34,099 bases of DNA. Origin: Chromera velia (lineage: Eukaryota; Sar; Chromeraceae). Below the pieces are notes generated by a model. That model was given only the letters and a program-made list of their open reading frames with translations, ran no database searches and was not told the DNA's origin. The position numbers were made by a program, and so were the translations under genes. This document shows positions 1 to 8,789 of this stretch, piece after piece. The first letter of the stretch is position 1. Each line of letters begins with the position of its first letter. The DNA is taken from assembly GCA_018398765.1 (NCBI GenBank), contig JAHBMJ010000424.1:1-34099 (forward strand), written 5' to 3'.

Positions 1-216
1 TCCGCCCAGCCCCCCCCCCCCCTCTCTCTCTCTCTCTCTCTGTTTCTCTGTGCGTCCGGGGAATGGAATCAAGATTGATTGATTGCCTTTGTATCAGTGA
101 ATACAGGCAAAGTCACGAAGCCACTTATGTATACTTTTCTTTCTGTTAATTGTTTCTGTGTGCTCTTTTCATTCATATATTCTTTCCTTCATTCATTCAT
201 TTATTGATTTATTCAG
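1..216 (+). other. probable intron tail with poly-C/(CT)n tract
   Basis: This stretch holds a C-run followed by a CT repeat (about 9–42) and then T-rich sequence that ends in TTTATTCAG at 208–216. That is a good 3' splice acceptor directly in front of the open exon at 217. The donor lies outside the window or is not recognisable. Confidence 0.45.
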
Positions 217-525
217 AGTTCCGGAGTGGAGCGGATTGAGGACCGCAGGGAGGCGTTTGTCTACACGTTGGAATTGGACGGACACGAGGACACGGTGGTC
301 GTCAACGGAGTAGTGGCGGCGGCCATGGGGGTGTACTGCGGGGAAGAGTTTGGGTGGAACGTTTTTACTCGGAAGAGTGTTCGATGCCGCGATCTGTCAG
401 GAACGTCTTCTGATAACAACAACAACCAGTGCAAAATTTGCGATATAGTGTGGGAGCCGTCTCTGAACTTCGCCAAAATAAAAAAGAACGACTTGACTAC
501 TAAATATCAACCCATTTTTTTCTGA
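217..525 (+). CDS. 3'-terminal exon, Hint/Vint-like C-terminal region (partial)
   Basis: The exon opens after the acceptor at 215–216 and reads to a TGA at 523–525, giving about 102 residues. Its first half has the pattern VYTLELDGHEDTVVVNGVV followed by a glycine. This resembles the last strands of Hint/Vint (hedgehog/intein-type autoprocessing) domains, where a V-Y-x-L-x-L-(D/E) strand is followed by V-N-G-V. If so, this would be the C-terminal end of a self-splicing or self-cleaving fold whose catalytic Cys and His lie upstream of the window. The second half contains an Asn run and a CKIC pair and becomes AT-richer, so the true coding end may be earlier if an unrecognised donor exists. The family call rests on motif resemblance only. 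Confidence 0.42.
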   Translation, partial: SSGVERIEDRREAFVYTLELDGHEDTVVVNGVVAAAMGVYCGEEFGWNVFTRKSVRCRDLSGTSSDNNNNQCKICDIVWEPSLNFAKIKKNDLTTKYQPIFF

Positions 526-2788
526 ACATACCAGAAGGATTTGTTTGTTTGTTTGCTTCTGCGATGGGAAGACATGACGCTTTGACTTATAATGTCAGTG
601 TTTGTGCACTGTTTGTTTGCAGGACAGGATTTAAGTGTCTGTTGTTTTAATAAGGCAGAGAAGTTTGCCCTAGAGTTTGCCTTGAATTCTTTAAAGATGC
701 CTTTGATTCAGTAGCCATGATTTTAAAGGCGTTTTGCACGATCAACGAATGCGTGGCGCAAAAAGATTGACTTGGTTCCAAAGTTGGGTAATGTCTACAT
801 ACAAACTGAAAACTTTGAGCCACCGCCGCGGCTAGTTTCTATGTTGCAATAGCACTGCTCAACATGAAACACCTGTAGTTGCTGCAGTTTGATGACACTT
901 AGCATAAATATAGTCTTTGAAACGCCATTTACAAAAGGAGGCAGGGCAGAGCAAAACTAAATGTTAATTTTTAAATATGTTTAATTTGTACTAAGTAAGG
1001 GTGTTGCGTGATTCATGCCAGTGATGCGTCACATGTTAAACGTTGTATCACAGTTCAAAGTTGTATGAATATTGTTGAGTAATGTTGTTTGAGTGTTCAA
1101 CTTGTTTAAGATTGTACGTTGTGTCAAGTTGTGTTGTGCTTCTTAGCATTTCAAGAATATTTTAAAAATGACATATCCAACAGAGTTAGTTTTAACCGTT
1201 GTTTTACGCGTACTTGTAGCTAGACTTGTAGTTGTATTACAACTTGGACTTTGAACTTACAAAGAGTTTAAAATGAGTTTAAGAGCAAGGTGCTAAGGTT
1301 TTATACTATTAAACTTACTACTACTACTAAGTAGTAATAAAACAAAAGTGAAATGCCGGGCAATTTGTTTTGTGCTGACTGCACAGATTGACAGAGAGAC
1401 AATTAATAAAAAAAAAACTATGAATCTTTCAATCTCGCTTCCGACACATTTTTAATTTATTTTTATTTATTCAAATCCCTTTAATTTAAATTATTAAATC
1501 TATTAATCTAGTAATGTGGTTACAGTTGACTTCCCTGCACACTGTTAACTTTTTACTTGTTAGGCTATTTGTCTGTTTCGTTCGATGTATTCGTTCGGTA
1601 TTCCAAAGACTTCGAAGAGAGCAGAGCAGTCTAAGTGAGTCGATATGCATGTATGTATCAATTCACCTCACTTCAATTCGGACTGCCGGCGTTGATCTTT
1701 CCATCTCTATCACTGGGCGGCATGGGCGTGCGCTCCGAATTTTAGTTTTCTTTGAAGGGCCACGCGCACTCACGCCTGCGTGCAGTTTATTTTCATCTCC
1801 CCGGCTGCCCAACTTCCGTACCATGCATACTTTAATTCATACACATTGGCGACGCACAAAGTTGAGTGAGTGAGTGCGTATGTGCTTGCGTCTCCTAGTA
1901 AATCTCTCGCCTTTTTTATCACATTTGTCAAGTCACTAAAAAAAGCTATGAAGCTAGCAATGAAGAGGGCCAGGTTTCCAATATTCAAGTTGATTTTGTC
2001 ATGTGAGTGCTAGTACAAGTGGCAATGAATCGATAATCGATATACTCTATATATATAATAGGACTAATAAATGACTGATAAATACTACACAATTAACTCG
2101 ACTAGATCTTAAATTTAATATAATGTTTTAATGAAAACTGGATGAGATAAAAATTAATTGTACATATATCATTGTAGTACAGTATGTTTAATTAAAATCT
2201 AAACTGCTGTTATTGATGGCTACACTGGCAGAATATTTCTTCATGGCAGTGCTCTATCTTTCTTACTCTCAAGCAGTGATAAACGCCGGGCTGTCAAACG
2301 GAAAGAAAGAGTCAGGAAGAGAGAAAAAGAGAACAACTCTTATAGGTGTTGTTATTATAAATTATTATAATACACTACATATACTGAGTGTTTCTTTGCA
2401 CCTCAGCTGAATTAAACTATTTACAGCTTTTTATACGCCCTTCTGAAACCCTCCTATACTCTGAACGAAGCAGCTGAGAATGATCAATTGATCACACACC
2501 CTTGCTTCTGAGCTTGTTAGCAGTCACATCTCTCATCCCTAATCCTGCCTTCTGATTGACCCCCCTGAGCAGCTCTTTTGCGCGGGGCGCAATCTTCGTA
2601 TGTGATAGACCCTTCTTCTCTGCGAAGTCGAAGTGTTCTAAGCAGAATACCTTCTCTCCATCCCACGTTGGATGGATTAAAGATGATGTGATCGCTTAGC
2701 GATCAAAAGTCTGAGTCAGAATGTTATGGACTCCGAGGAATTTGGCCTTCTAATAAGGGCTCGGATCCCCTTCTGCTTACTCAGAGTA
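526..2788. other. AT-rich intergenic region, no gene seen
   Basis: No credible gene is visible. Short open frames here (for example near 1514–1873 and 2213–2410) have no start context, splice signals or protein-like composition. Two inverted sequences lie near the right end: a perfect 14-bp palindrome TGATCAATTGATCA at 2481–2494, and TGATCGCT/AGCGATCA arms around a single T at 2689–2705. The second is about 85 bp past the stop of the minus-strand frame at 2789 and could fold in its 3' UTR. Confidence 0.5.
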
Positions 2789-3535
2789 TCACGGTCTGGA
2801 TTCACGGATGGCGGGTTTCATGTCAAAACTAGTGTCGAAGCACAAAACTTTCATGAGAGAAGTTGGGTAAGACTGCTCAATTCGCTCTAAGAGAAATTTT
2901 TTGAAACGATTTTCATTGAAGCTGAGGGGAGGGAAGTGAAGGGAGTCGAGAATCCCTTTGAGGGTATCGGGGGTGAGGAGGGAGAAGGTGGTCCCGTTGA
3001 GAGTGCCAAGGAGGGTGTAGAATCTCTGTATTCCCCCCTTTAAAAGGCCAACAGCTTTCAACAGCTTTTTTGGTAGCTCAAACAAAGTCACCTCATTGTC
3101 GGATAGCCGAAGCTTCCACTGCTGAACTGCTGCTGCTGAACCCTCCCCCCCCCCAACCCCACCGCATCCCCTTCCCGCAGCAGCGGGGGCAGGAAGAGCA
3201 CCAGCACCGCGCCCTCTTCCTCTCCCAGCGCCGACTCCCGAAGGCTCCTGGCTCTCCTCCTTCAGCTCATTCAAGAACATCGTGCTGAGCTCGTCAGCAA
3301 ATGGAAAAGACAACATCTGAAGAGCTTTCTCCAGCCCCACAACAGGCATGTAGGGAGGGAAATCAGGCAATGGAAGCGGCGTCCGAAGCGGAATGGGACA
3401 GTCGCCTTCCCAGAGGATGGGCATGTTGTGTGCGACCGTGTTTGACCTTTTAAACACTCGGAACTTGTTGTTATTGAAAGACTTCCTTACAGTCCACTTT
3501 TGAAACCACTCAACCTTTTTTACAGGGTAATTTTG
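2789..3535 (-). CDS. hypothetical protein exon, Gly/Ala/Arg-rich linker (5' partial)
   Basis: A minus-strand frame is open from 3535 down to a TGA at 2789–2791, about 248 codons. The first ATG is at 3422–3424, but the sequence above it (KKVEWFQKWTVRKSF and onward) already looks like protein, so this is probably an internal or terminal exon rather than a gene start. It has an N-terminal aromatic/basic part, a low-complexity linker of Gly, Arg and Ala, and a C-terminal hydrophobic/basic part with LLKGGIQRFYTLLGTLNG. No clear polypyrimidine acceptor precedes it; the sequence just upstream is GTAAAAAAG. The family is not recognised. Confidence 0.42.
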   Translation of the reverse strand, partial: QNYPVKKVEWFQKWTVRKSFNNNKFRVFKRSNTVAHNMPILWEGDCPIPLRTPLPLPDFPPYMPVVGLEKALQMLSFPFADELSTMFLNELKEESQEPSGVGAGRGRGRGAGALPAPAAAGRGCGGVGGGEGSAAAVQQWKLRLSDNEVTLFELPKKLLKAVGLLKGGIQRFYTLLGTLNGTTFSLLTPDTLKGILDSLHFPPLSFNENRFKKFLLERIEQSYPTSLMKVLCFDTSFDMKPAIRESRP

Positions 3536-3616
3536 TTACGCAAAGCAGTGTTAGGCACTTTTGCTGCACGAATCGCGCACCGTGCCTGCTTCACGTGACC
3601 GATACGATCTGCGGCA
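3520..3616 (-). CDS. possible terminal exon of an unrecognised protein
   Basis: A T-rich run ending in ATGCAG at 3617–3622 on the minus strand is a plausible acceptor. It opens a frame reading ADRIGHVKQARCAIRAAKV and ending at a TAA at 3520–3522. The composition is protein-like. It overlaps the end of the 2789–3535 frame by 16 nt in a different frame, so the two pieces could be one gene with a frameshift or a short unrecognised intron, or remnants of two genes. Confidence 0.28.
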
Positions 3617-3831
3617 CTGCATAAAAAATTCAAATAGGAAGTTGGGTGCCCTGAGTCCAAAAAACGCCTTAAAATTGGATTTGCACAATTTTTTGAGGGA
3701 CCTGTCACACAAAATTTTGGAGTTGAACCTAGTTGAACCCGAAAGCTGTACTGAGGTTGATTTTTCCTTGACTATTCTGGCAGTCCTGTTGAGTGTCTGA
3801 CAGTGTGAGTGTGTGAGCGTGTGTGTGAGTG

Positions 3832-3842
3832 ATCGATCAATT

Positions 3843-3873
<31 letters not shown>

Positions 3874-3915
3874 TCAATCAATTTTGAGCGCGATCGATCA
3901 ATCAATCAATCAATT
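3832..3915. repeat. (AATC)n microsatellite
   Basis: This is a tetranucleotide array of ATCA/AATC units, interrupted around 3876–3890. It produces the spurious INQSINQS reading in the plus frame. Confidence 0.9.
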
Positions 3916-4461
3916 CTCAGACTGTCCCGTCTCCGTCTCTACAATCTGATATTATGTTGTCTGATAAAGTTGAAGGCGAGCCTTTCAACACTGTATTCAA
4001 ACCTAGCGGAGATCGGCGGCAAAAGAGAGCATATAAGCTTTTTGGGGTTCTCTCCTCCCTGCGTGTCCGAAATAAATTATTTGGGTTTGTTCAGGCGGGG
4101 GGCCTCCACGAGGCAGATTTTGAGAGAGAATGGGCTGCCCCTAGGGGCTGTTCATAAGAGGGAGGTAGGAGAACATTTTGCTCGTATCGGCTGTCAGGCC
4201 CGGAGGACTGTTAGTGAGCGTATTTTGCTACGGGGCAGCACTGCTAGGTAGAACCCTAGTACCGTGTATGTTTATACTATAATTGAAGGTGATATAACAT
4301 AGGTTCTAATAGTTTTTAACACTGTTTTTTGCTTTTCCAGACTCGTTAGTATAAGGTTCTTTCAGATTCTTAAAGGTTCTTTAAAAAAGAATCAAGTCTA
4401 TATTGCGTTAAAGTAGTGTCTCCATCATTTAGTTCTTACTCTCTAGAGAAACCACTAGAGC

Positions 4462-4480
4462 CTAGGTTCTAGGAACCTAG
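4462..4480. repeat. palindrome CTAGGTTC-TAG-GAACCTAG, left copy
   Basis: Perfect 8-bp arms surround the 3-nt spacer TAG. The same 19-mer, with one mismatch in its last base, recurs 955 bp downstream at 5417–5435. Confidence 0.75.
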
Positions 4481-4657
4481 ACAAAAACCTGTAAGAACCA
4501 TAAAGAACCCCCCTCCTAAAGCTTCAGAAAGACTAAAGACCTAATTCAGATGATTAAAATGATCCAAACAAACAAAACAGATGCTTATATATGCTGAAAT
4601 TGACCGTCAAAATCATAAAACTTAGCTGTCAACTCGTTTTTTCTTCTCTTTAAACAG

Positions 4658-5161
4658 ACTTACAAGACGAGCAAGCTCTTCATCTTTCATAAAGACGGTT
4701 TCATTCATTTTATGCGCATGCATGAAGACGGAGAAAGAGGTGAATTGGAGGAAGAGGGAGGGGATGATCCATCGGAGATGAGTGACGAAGATGTACCCCC
4801 TGCCTCTCTCTGAATCAACAAGGTTATGGTTAAGCTCGCTAAGGTAACCCACAAAAACTTTATTGCTCCTGCGTGTCTTCACGTCGGACGAATCAGGAAG
4901 CACAGAGGAAGGGATGGTCACTGGGATGGCAAAGCGTGCTCTGCAAAGCTTCGTTGCAAGGTGTGTGCAGCAGAGATCAATCTGAGTGATGTGTCCCCTG
5001 AAAAGAAAAAGGAGTGGGAAGAGAAAGGGCAGAAATGTGTAGCCCACACAGAAAGCAACATAAAGGTTGATACTTTCATGAAGCACATCAAAGCAAAGAG
5101 CGGTTGTCACGTATCAAACAGTGACACTATGACCATTCAAGAAAATGATTTCAAAGCTTGA
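4658..5161 (+). CDS. exon with BED-like zinc-finger pattern, one in-frame TGA
   Basis: A strong pyrimidine tract and acceptor (TTCTTCTCTTTAAACAG) ends at 4657. From 4658 the frame reads protein-like sequence to a TGA at 5159–5161. The N-terminal part (HKDGFIHFMRMHEDGERGEL) leads into an acidic stretch. The C-terminal part has LRCKVCAAEINLS followed later by FMKHIKAKSGCH, a C-x2-C...H-x(6)-C-H spacing reminiscent of BED fingers found in hAT transposases and in genes derived from them. An in-frame TGA sits at 4811–4813. It may be a nonsense change, or it may fall in a 30-nt GT...AG segment (4793–4822) whose removal keeps the frame. Otherwise a shorter frame could start at ATG 4835. The upstream exon is not identified. 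Confidence 0.42.
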
Positions 5162-5412
5162 GTTAGAGAAAAGCCAACCTCGCACAACAGATTTCTTCTT
5201 GGAGTCTTAATAAGTCTTGGAACCTTCTTTTTCCTTTTTTGATCTTTACCATCTGGAACCCTCTTTATCCCTCTATCTCTCACAGTCCTTTTCCAACGTT
5301 TTTCAGTCGAATTGGTGGACAAACTTTTGAATATTTTCATCGTGTTCAATGTTTCATAACTGGTTTTGGATGGGTTCTTTGGGGTTCTTGGAGGGTCAGA
5401 CTGAGAAGGCTA

Positions 5413-5443
5413 GAACCTAGGTTCTAGGAACCTAAGAACCTAG
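5413..5443. repeat. palindrome cluster, right copy
   Basis: The copy of the left palindrome lies at 5417–5435 with 18 of 19 bases identical. It is flanked on both sides by further GAACCTAG units (5413–5420 and 5436–5443), so this copy can form several alternative hairpins. Confidence 0.75.
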
Positions 5444-5662
5444 AGATGGAGACGTATAGTTTTTAAGCTCAAACCGAGTAAGAACCTTCAACCAATACTC
5501 TAAAAGTGTCATTTTTTTATTTTTTAGAACTTTTTTTTGCTTACAAAAAAAGTTTGGAGTTCATTTTAAATGTTTTAGAGCTTAGATTGCTACTACAAAG
5601 TCGTTTAAGGACCACATCTATATTTCAGAGTGCCTCTCCGTAGGTATTTTGAAAATACATAC

Positions 5663-5846
5663 CAGGAATTTTGTTGAGGGACATCCGGTCCCCGGCGATG
5701 ATGACTGGGAGGAAGAGCTTGAGCCCAACCACGTGATTGACTGAGAAGTCTACCTTGACGGCCCTACGGTCTCCTTCGAGGTCAAAGTTGACCAGAGGGT
5801 GTTGTCTTCCTTTTTTATTTTCAATTTTTGAAGCATTTGTGTCCAT
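5663..5846 (-). CDS. possible coding exon, unknown family
   Basis: The minus frame starts at ATG 5844–5846 (MDTNASKIENKKGRQH) and runs through FSVNHVVGLKLFLPVIIAG to a canonical donor GTATGT at 5657–5662. The sequence looks like protein with a hydrophobic core segment, but no downstream exon could be assigned. It lies just beyond the transposon insertion point of the gene at 6866–8788. Removing a 29-nt GT...AG stretch (5861–5889) would join it in frame to that gene as it was before insertion, so it may be that gene's former continuation. Confidence 0.3.
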
Positions 5847-5912
5847 TTTTCCCGAATTGCTCTGGCCTCCGTTCCAAGCAACTAAGAGACTCTCTGAATT
5901 TTGTCTTCTTTT

Positions 5913-6894
5913 CTAGGGGGCTGCACTCTACATATAGGTACATCATGACCCCTGACTTTAAAGAAAAAGAGACAAAAATTTAGGAATGTTATGCAAGAAG
6001 TTTCATAAAAAACTAAAAACTATAAATTACAAAGAACATGACAGTAACGTTAGTTTTTATGTTGGGCTAGAAACATGCATTCATTTTTATGAAAAACTTC
6101 GTGTCGCCAGGTTTTGTTGGGCTGTTAGGCTTATTGTACTGTTGGGCTTCACCTTGCTAGGAAGCTGTTGGGCGCCCAACACGCCCAACAAGAAAGCCCA
6201 ACATGGCCCAATAGCCCAACAAACACTCCTAACATGCATAACATGCACAATCATGATGATGAGAATGATTTAGAAGAATACTAGAACAATATAAAACACT
6301 GTTGGTGTTCTAGCAGTTAGCCCAGGTCGCCAAAGAGGACCCAGAAGCAGCAGCACCAGGCTACCAGCCGCCTTTTCCCTCTCAACCCATATCCATTTTT
6401 TTCCAAACAGTCCCCTAATAATATTGTGTATGTAGGTTTGTCTCAATTTTTTTTGGTATATTGTGAACGTTTTACGAAGAGTTTCAGGCTTATACTGCAC
6501 CAATGTGCAGCACTGAATGTTTTGAATGGTGTCTGTTGTATTCATATGCTTTGATACGTGGACCTGGCATATAAGATAAGCTTGTAGAGAAGGGAAAGGA
6601 CCTTGTTGGGCTCTGTTGGGCACTGTTGGGCTTCATGACCTGTCATGCATCTGATAAAAGGCCCAACAGAGCCCAACAGGCAATAAGCCTAACAGAACCT
6701 GGCGACACAACTTTGGACTGACATTTTTCAAGACTGAAGTTGAACTAGAGCTTGAGAATAGCCCAACATAACACTCCAGAATGTGTTTCATCTGCTAGTT
6801 TTAACTTTATAAGTTGGGATATAATATATAGTGTAAAAGGATGTAAGAAAAATTAGGGGTGAAGCTTAGGTATACCCATAGTGCAGCCCCCTAG
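5913..6894. mobile_element. non-autonomous hAT-like DNA transposon with 8-bp TSD
   Basis: The ends are 15-bp perfect terminal inverted repeats, CTAGGGGGCTGCACT at 5913–5927 and its complement at 6880–6894. Weaker similarity continues inward for about 30 bp. The element is bounded by exact 8-bp direct repeats CTTCTTTT at 5905–5912 and 6895–6902. An 8-bp duplication is typical of the hAT superfamily, though the TIR start is not the usual CAG. No transposase is encoded. The 982-bp length includes a second foldback element at 6101–6708. An 11-bp internal inverted pair (ATGTTGGGCTA, 6059–6069 and 6760–6770) also lies inside. The insertion is in the last exon of the minus-strand gene. Confidence 0.75.
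6101..6708. mobile_element. nested foldback element with GCCCAAC iterons
   Basis: The terminal inverted repeats GTGTCGCCAGGTT...TGTT begin at 6101 and, complemented, end at 6708. AACTT lies at 6095–6099 and 6709–6713, a likely 5-bp target duplication with one extra C on the left. Each arm holds several TTGGGC units followed by several GCCCAA units. The left arm includes a perfect 16-bp palindrome TGTTGGGCGCCCAACA at 6166–6181. Each arm can therefore fold on itself as well as pair with the other. No transposase is visible in the centre. Removing it would leave two arms of about 187 bp in the outer transposon. Confidence 0.65.
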
Positions 6895-8788
6895 CTTCTT
6901 TTGCTTCATCCCAAGTGGCCCATGTATTGCATTTGTGAATCAAAAAATTATCTAATGTGGCCTTAAAGTCTTTTTTTGGCCTCCCACATGCTTCAGGGTG
7001 GCGCTGAAGGGTCTTTTTCATTGCTGCCAGCATCTGTTTACACAGATTTCCCTCAGCATGCATCCAGTCCATGGAAAGCCTTTCTAAAGGAAGAAAAAAA
7101 ATGAGACTCTCGGCCGTATACCCACTCTAGATACCCACTATAAATCTCAAATAGGAACTGCATGTGAGCGAGCTTTTCTGCTACATGTTCCTTTACCATT
7201 TCTTTTGCCTTCGCTGTCGGCCACGACGCCCCCCTCTCTGCAAGCCCGAGAGCAACTACATTTCTTTCCAACTCGTTCAACTTAATTGTAGTCATACATT
7301 TTCTGCGCATCTCTATCAATTTTCCGTATCCCACCCAATAAAGCATTCATTTCAGTAAGACGACTCTTTTTTCTCTTTTCAAATTCCTTTTTGAATTCCT
7401 CCAATTCATGTATTCCTTTTTGTGCATGCTTTCGGGTCGGCTTCTCTACTCCTTGATACAGAGAAAAAAAAAAAAGAGCACGTTCATGTGGGTAGCTAAG
7501 AGGAAACAAGAGTGGCCTTCTAATTCTGCACCACTCAATCCTAACAGAATCCTCAGCAGTTTCATATTGAACACCCTTGAGAATTCAAATCGAATGTCGA
7601 CCCTCTGCATCTGTTCTCCATCCCAAATTTTTACTCCCTCCATGACTTCGTTTGAAAAACGTTCCATTTCTTTCAAAACCTCCCCAAACTGTGCTTTCAA
7701 TTTTTTGTAATCTTCACTTGCTTGCGTGCAGCCAAGAAGGAAGATTGCATGCAGGGAATTCATCAGCAACCGACCAAAAACAGGGAACCGGATTCCAAGC
7801 GTGGTCAAGTTAGCAAACCAACCCTGTTTCTGTCTGGTAAGCTGCTGCCCATCCCCTATAAAATTCACTAAAAGAGTGAGAACCTCTCCCACCACCCCCC
7901 TTCCTGAAAGAAAACGAGGCCCATAGATGGGATGGCGGGCAGCAGAACAAATAGTCTCCTCAAAACCACACGTCTTCGCCCCATCCCTTTCTTTCCCTTC
8001 CACCAGCATAACGTTAGGAAGCCCTTCCCTCAATTTTTTTAACGCTGCCTGCAATCGCTTCTACGGAGGGAAAAAAGCAGGCAGGCTGACTCCATGCAGC
8101 TTCTTGACTTGATGGCTGTGCTGCCTCTTTTCCTTTCCGTGCACAAACTCCCTCTCCTCTTTGAAAAGAGTCTGCTGGAGACTCTCATACGTCCTTGAGG
8201 AGAGGTTGTTGTTCTCCTTCATGAGGCCTACCTCGACATCGGTCGGCAAAGCAGTCTTGAGGTCCGCAAAAACCATTTAAGTGAACCCTTTCTGCAGGAG
8301 AACAAAAAGAAGGGAGGGAAGGATTTTTTAATTATTAAAGACACAAGACTGAAAGGAAGCAAATGAGAAGAAAGAGGCTGACCAACCTGTAAACGAAAAA
8401 AATTTTTTCCTCCTCTCGACGCCCTCTCAACCATCTCATTAAAATAAGTAATTTTGTAGATGCTGCCCATCTCTATGATGAAAGTATTCATATGCTTTAG
8501 ATCTACCTTAAAGTTTCCCTCCTCCCCACAGCAGTACCTCACTTTCTCTTTAATCATCGCTTTTACCTCCTGTGCCAATCTCTTCATTACCCTCTCAGCA
8601 CAAGTCATCGCATACTTTTTTCCTGACAGTGCCTGATGTTTCTTCTTCTGCTGATCATCATACCTCCGCCTCCTCAATATTTTGTCCATCAGCTGACAGG
8701 CCGAGAGACTAATGAGATCATCCTCCCTCAACTTGGACTACCTCTGCAACAGTCTCTTCACTTTTTGGGGCAGGTCCCCAAACTTCAT
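6866..8788 (-). CDS. unrecognised multi-exon protein with short introns, 3' end altered by a transposon
   Basis: A continuous minus-strand reading frame of about 507 residues can be assembled from ATG 8786–8788 to the TAA at 6866–6868. Proposed introns are 8709–8741 (33 nt), 8256–8386 (131), 8061–8108 (48), 7452–7531 (80), 7313–7364 (52) and 7084–7138 (55); all are GT–AG and the phases match. The 80-, 55- and 48-nt introns are convincing because they have pyrimidine-rich acceptors. The 33- and 52-nt ones, and the acceptor at 8256, are chosen partly because they avoid a TAG, a frame change and a TAA. If they are wrong, the gene is degenerate. The protein is charged and helical, with basic heptad-like stretches (KQRRYDDQQ-type and HELEEFKKEFEKRKK) and a hydrophobic centre near FGRLLMNSLHAIFLLG. 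The family is not recognised. The last nine codons (ARGLHYGYT) come from the inserted transposon. Above 8788 a similar frame continues but contains several stops. Confidence 0.5.
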
Positions 8789-8789
8789 C

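Larger units (their letters stand above)
4300..5530. repeat. long imperfect inverted repeat (foldback-like element)
   Basis: The left flank (about 4300–4480) and right flank (about 5413–5530) are related as imperfect inverted repeats. Both contain GTTCTAA...TTTTTAACACT-like sequence at the outer end, then TGTCTCCATC/CGTCTCCATC, then the palindrome CTAGGTTC-TAG-GAACCTAG. GGTTC or GAACC occurs more than ten times in the two flanks. No target-site duplication was found, so the exact ends are uncertain. The interior carries the open exon at 4658–5161. A degenerate DNA transposon is the likeliest reading. Confidence 0.4.

Noticed and set aside
3829..4251. 140-codon plus-strand frame
   Set aside because: It starts inside the AATC microsatellite and has no recognisable motif or splice context.
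4622..5110. 162-codon minus-strand frame
   Set aside because: It lies opposite the splice-flanked plus-strand exon at 4658–5161, which has the more protein-like composition and a zinc-finger pattern.
6270..6623. 117-codon minus-strand frame inside the nested element as a transposase
   Set aside because: It has no transposase motif or DDE-like acidic pattern, and its ends fall in the iteron repeats.
6866..8788. A ciliate-like genetic code (TAA/TAG read as Gln) to explain the in-frame stops
   Set aside because: The EEP gene and the very Gln-rich PPxY gene use only CAG/CAA for Gln over more than 2,700 codons. A reassigned code would show many in-frame TAA/TAG there.
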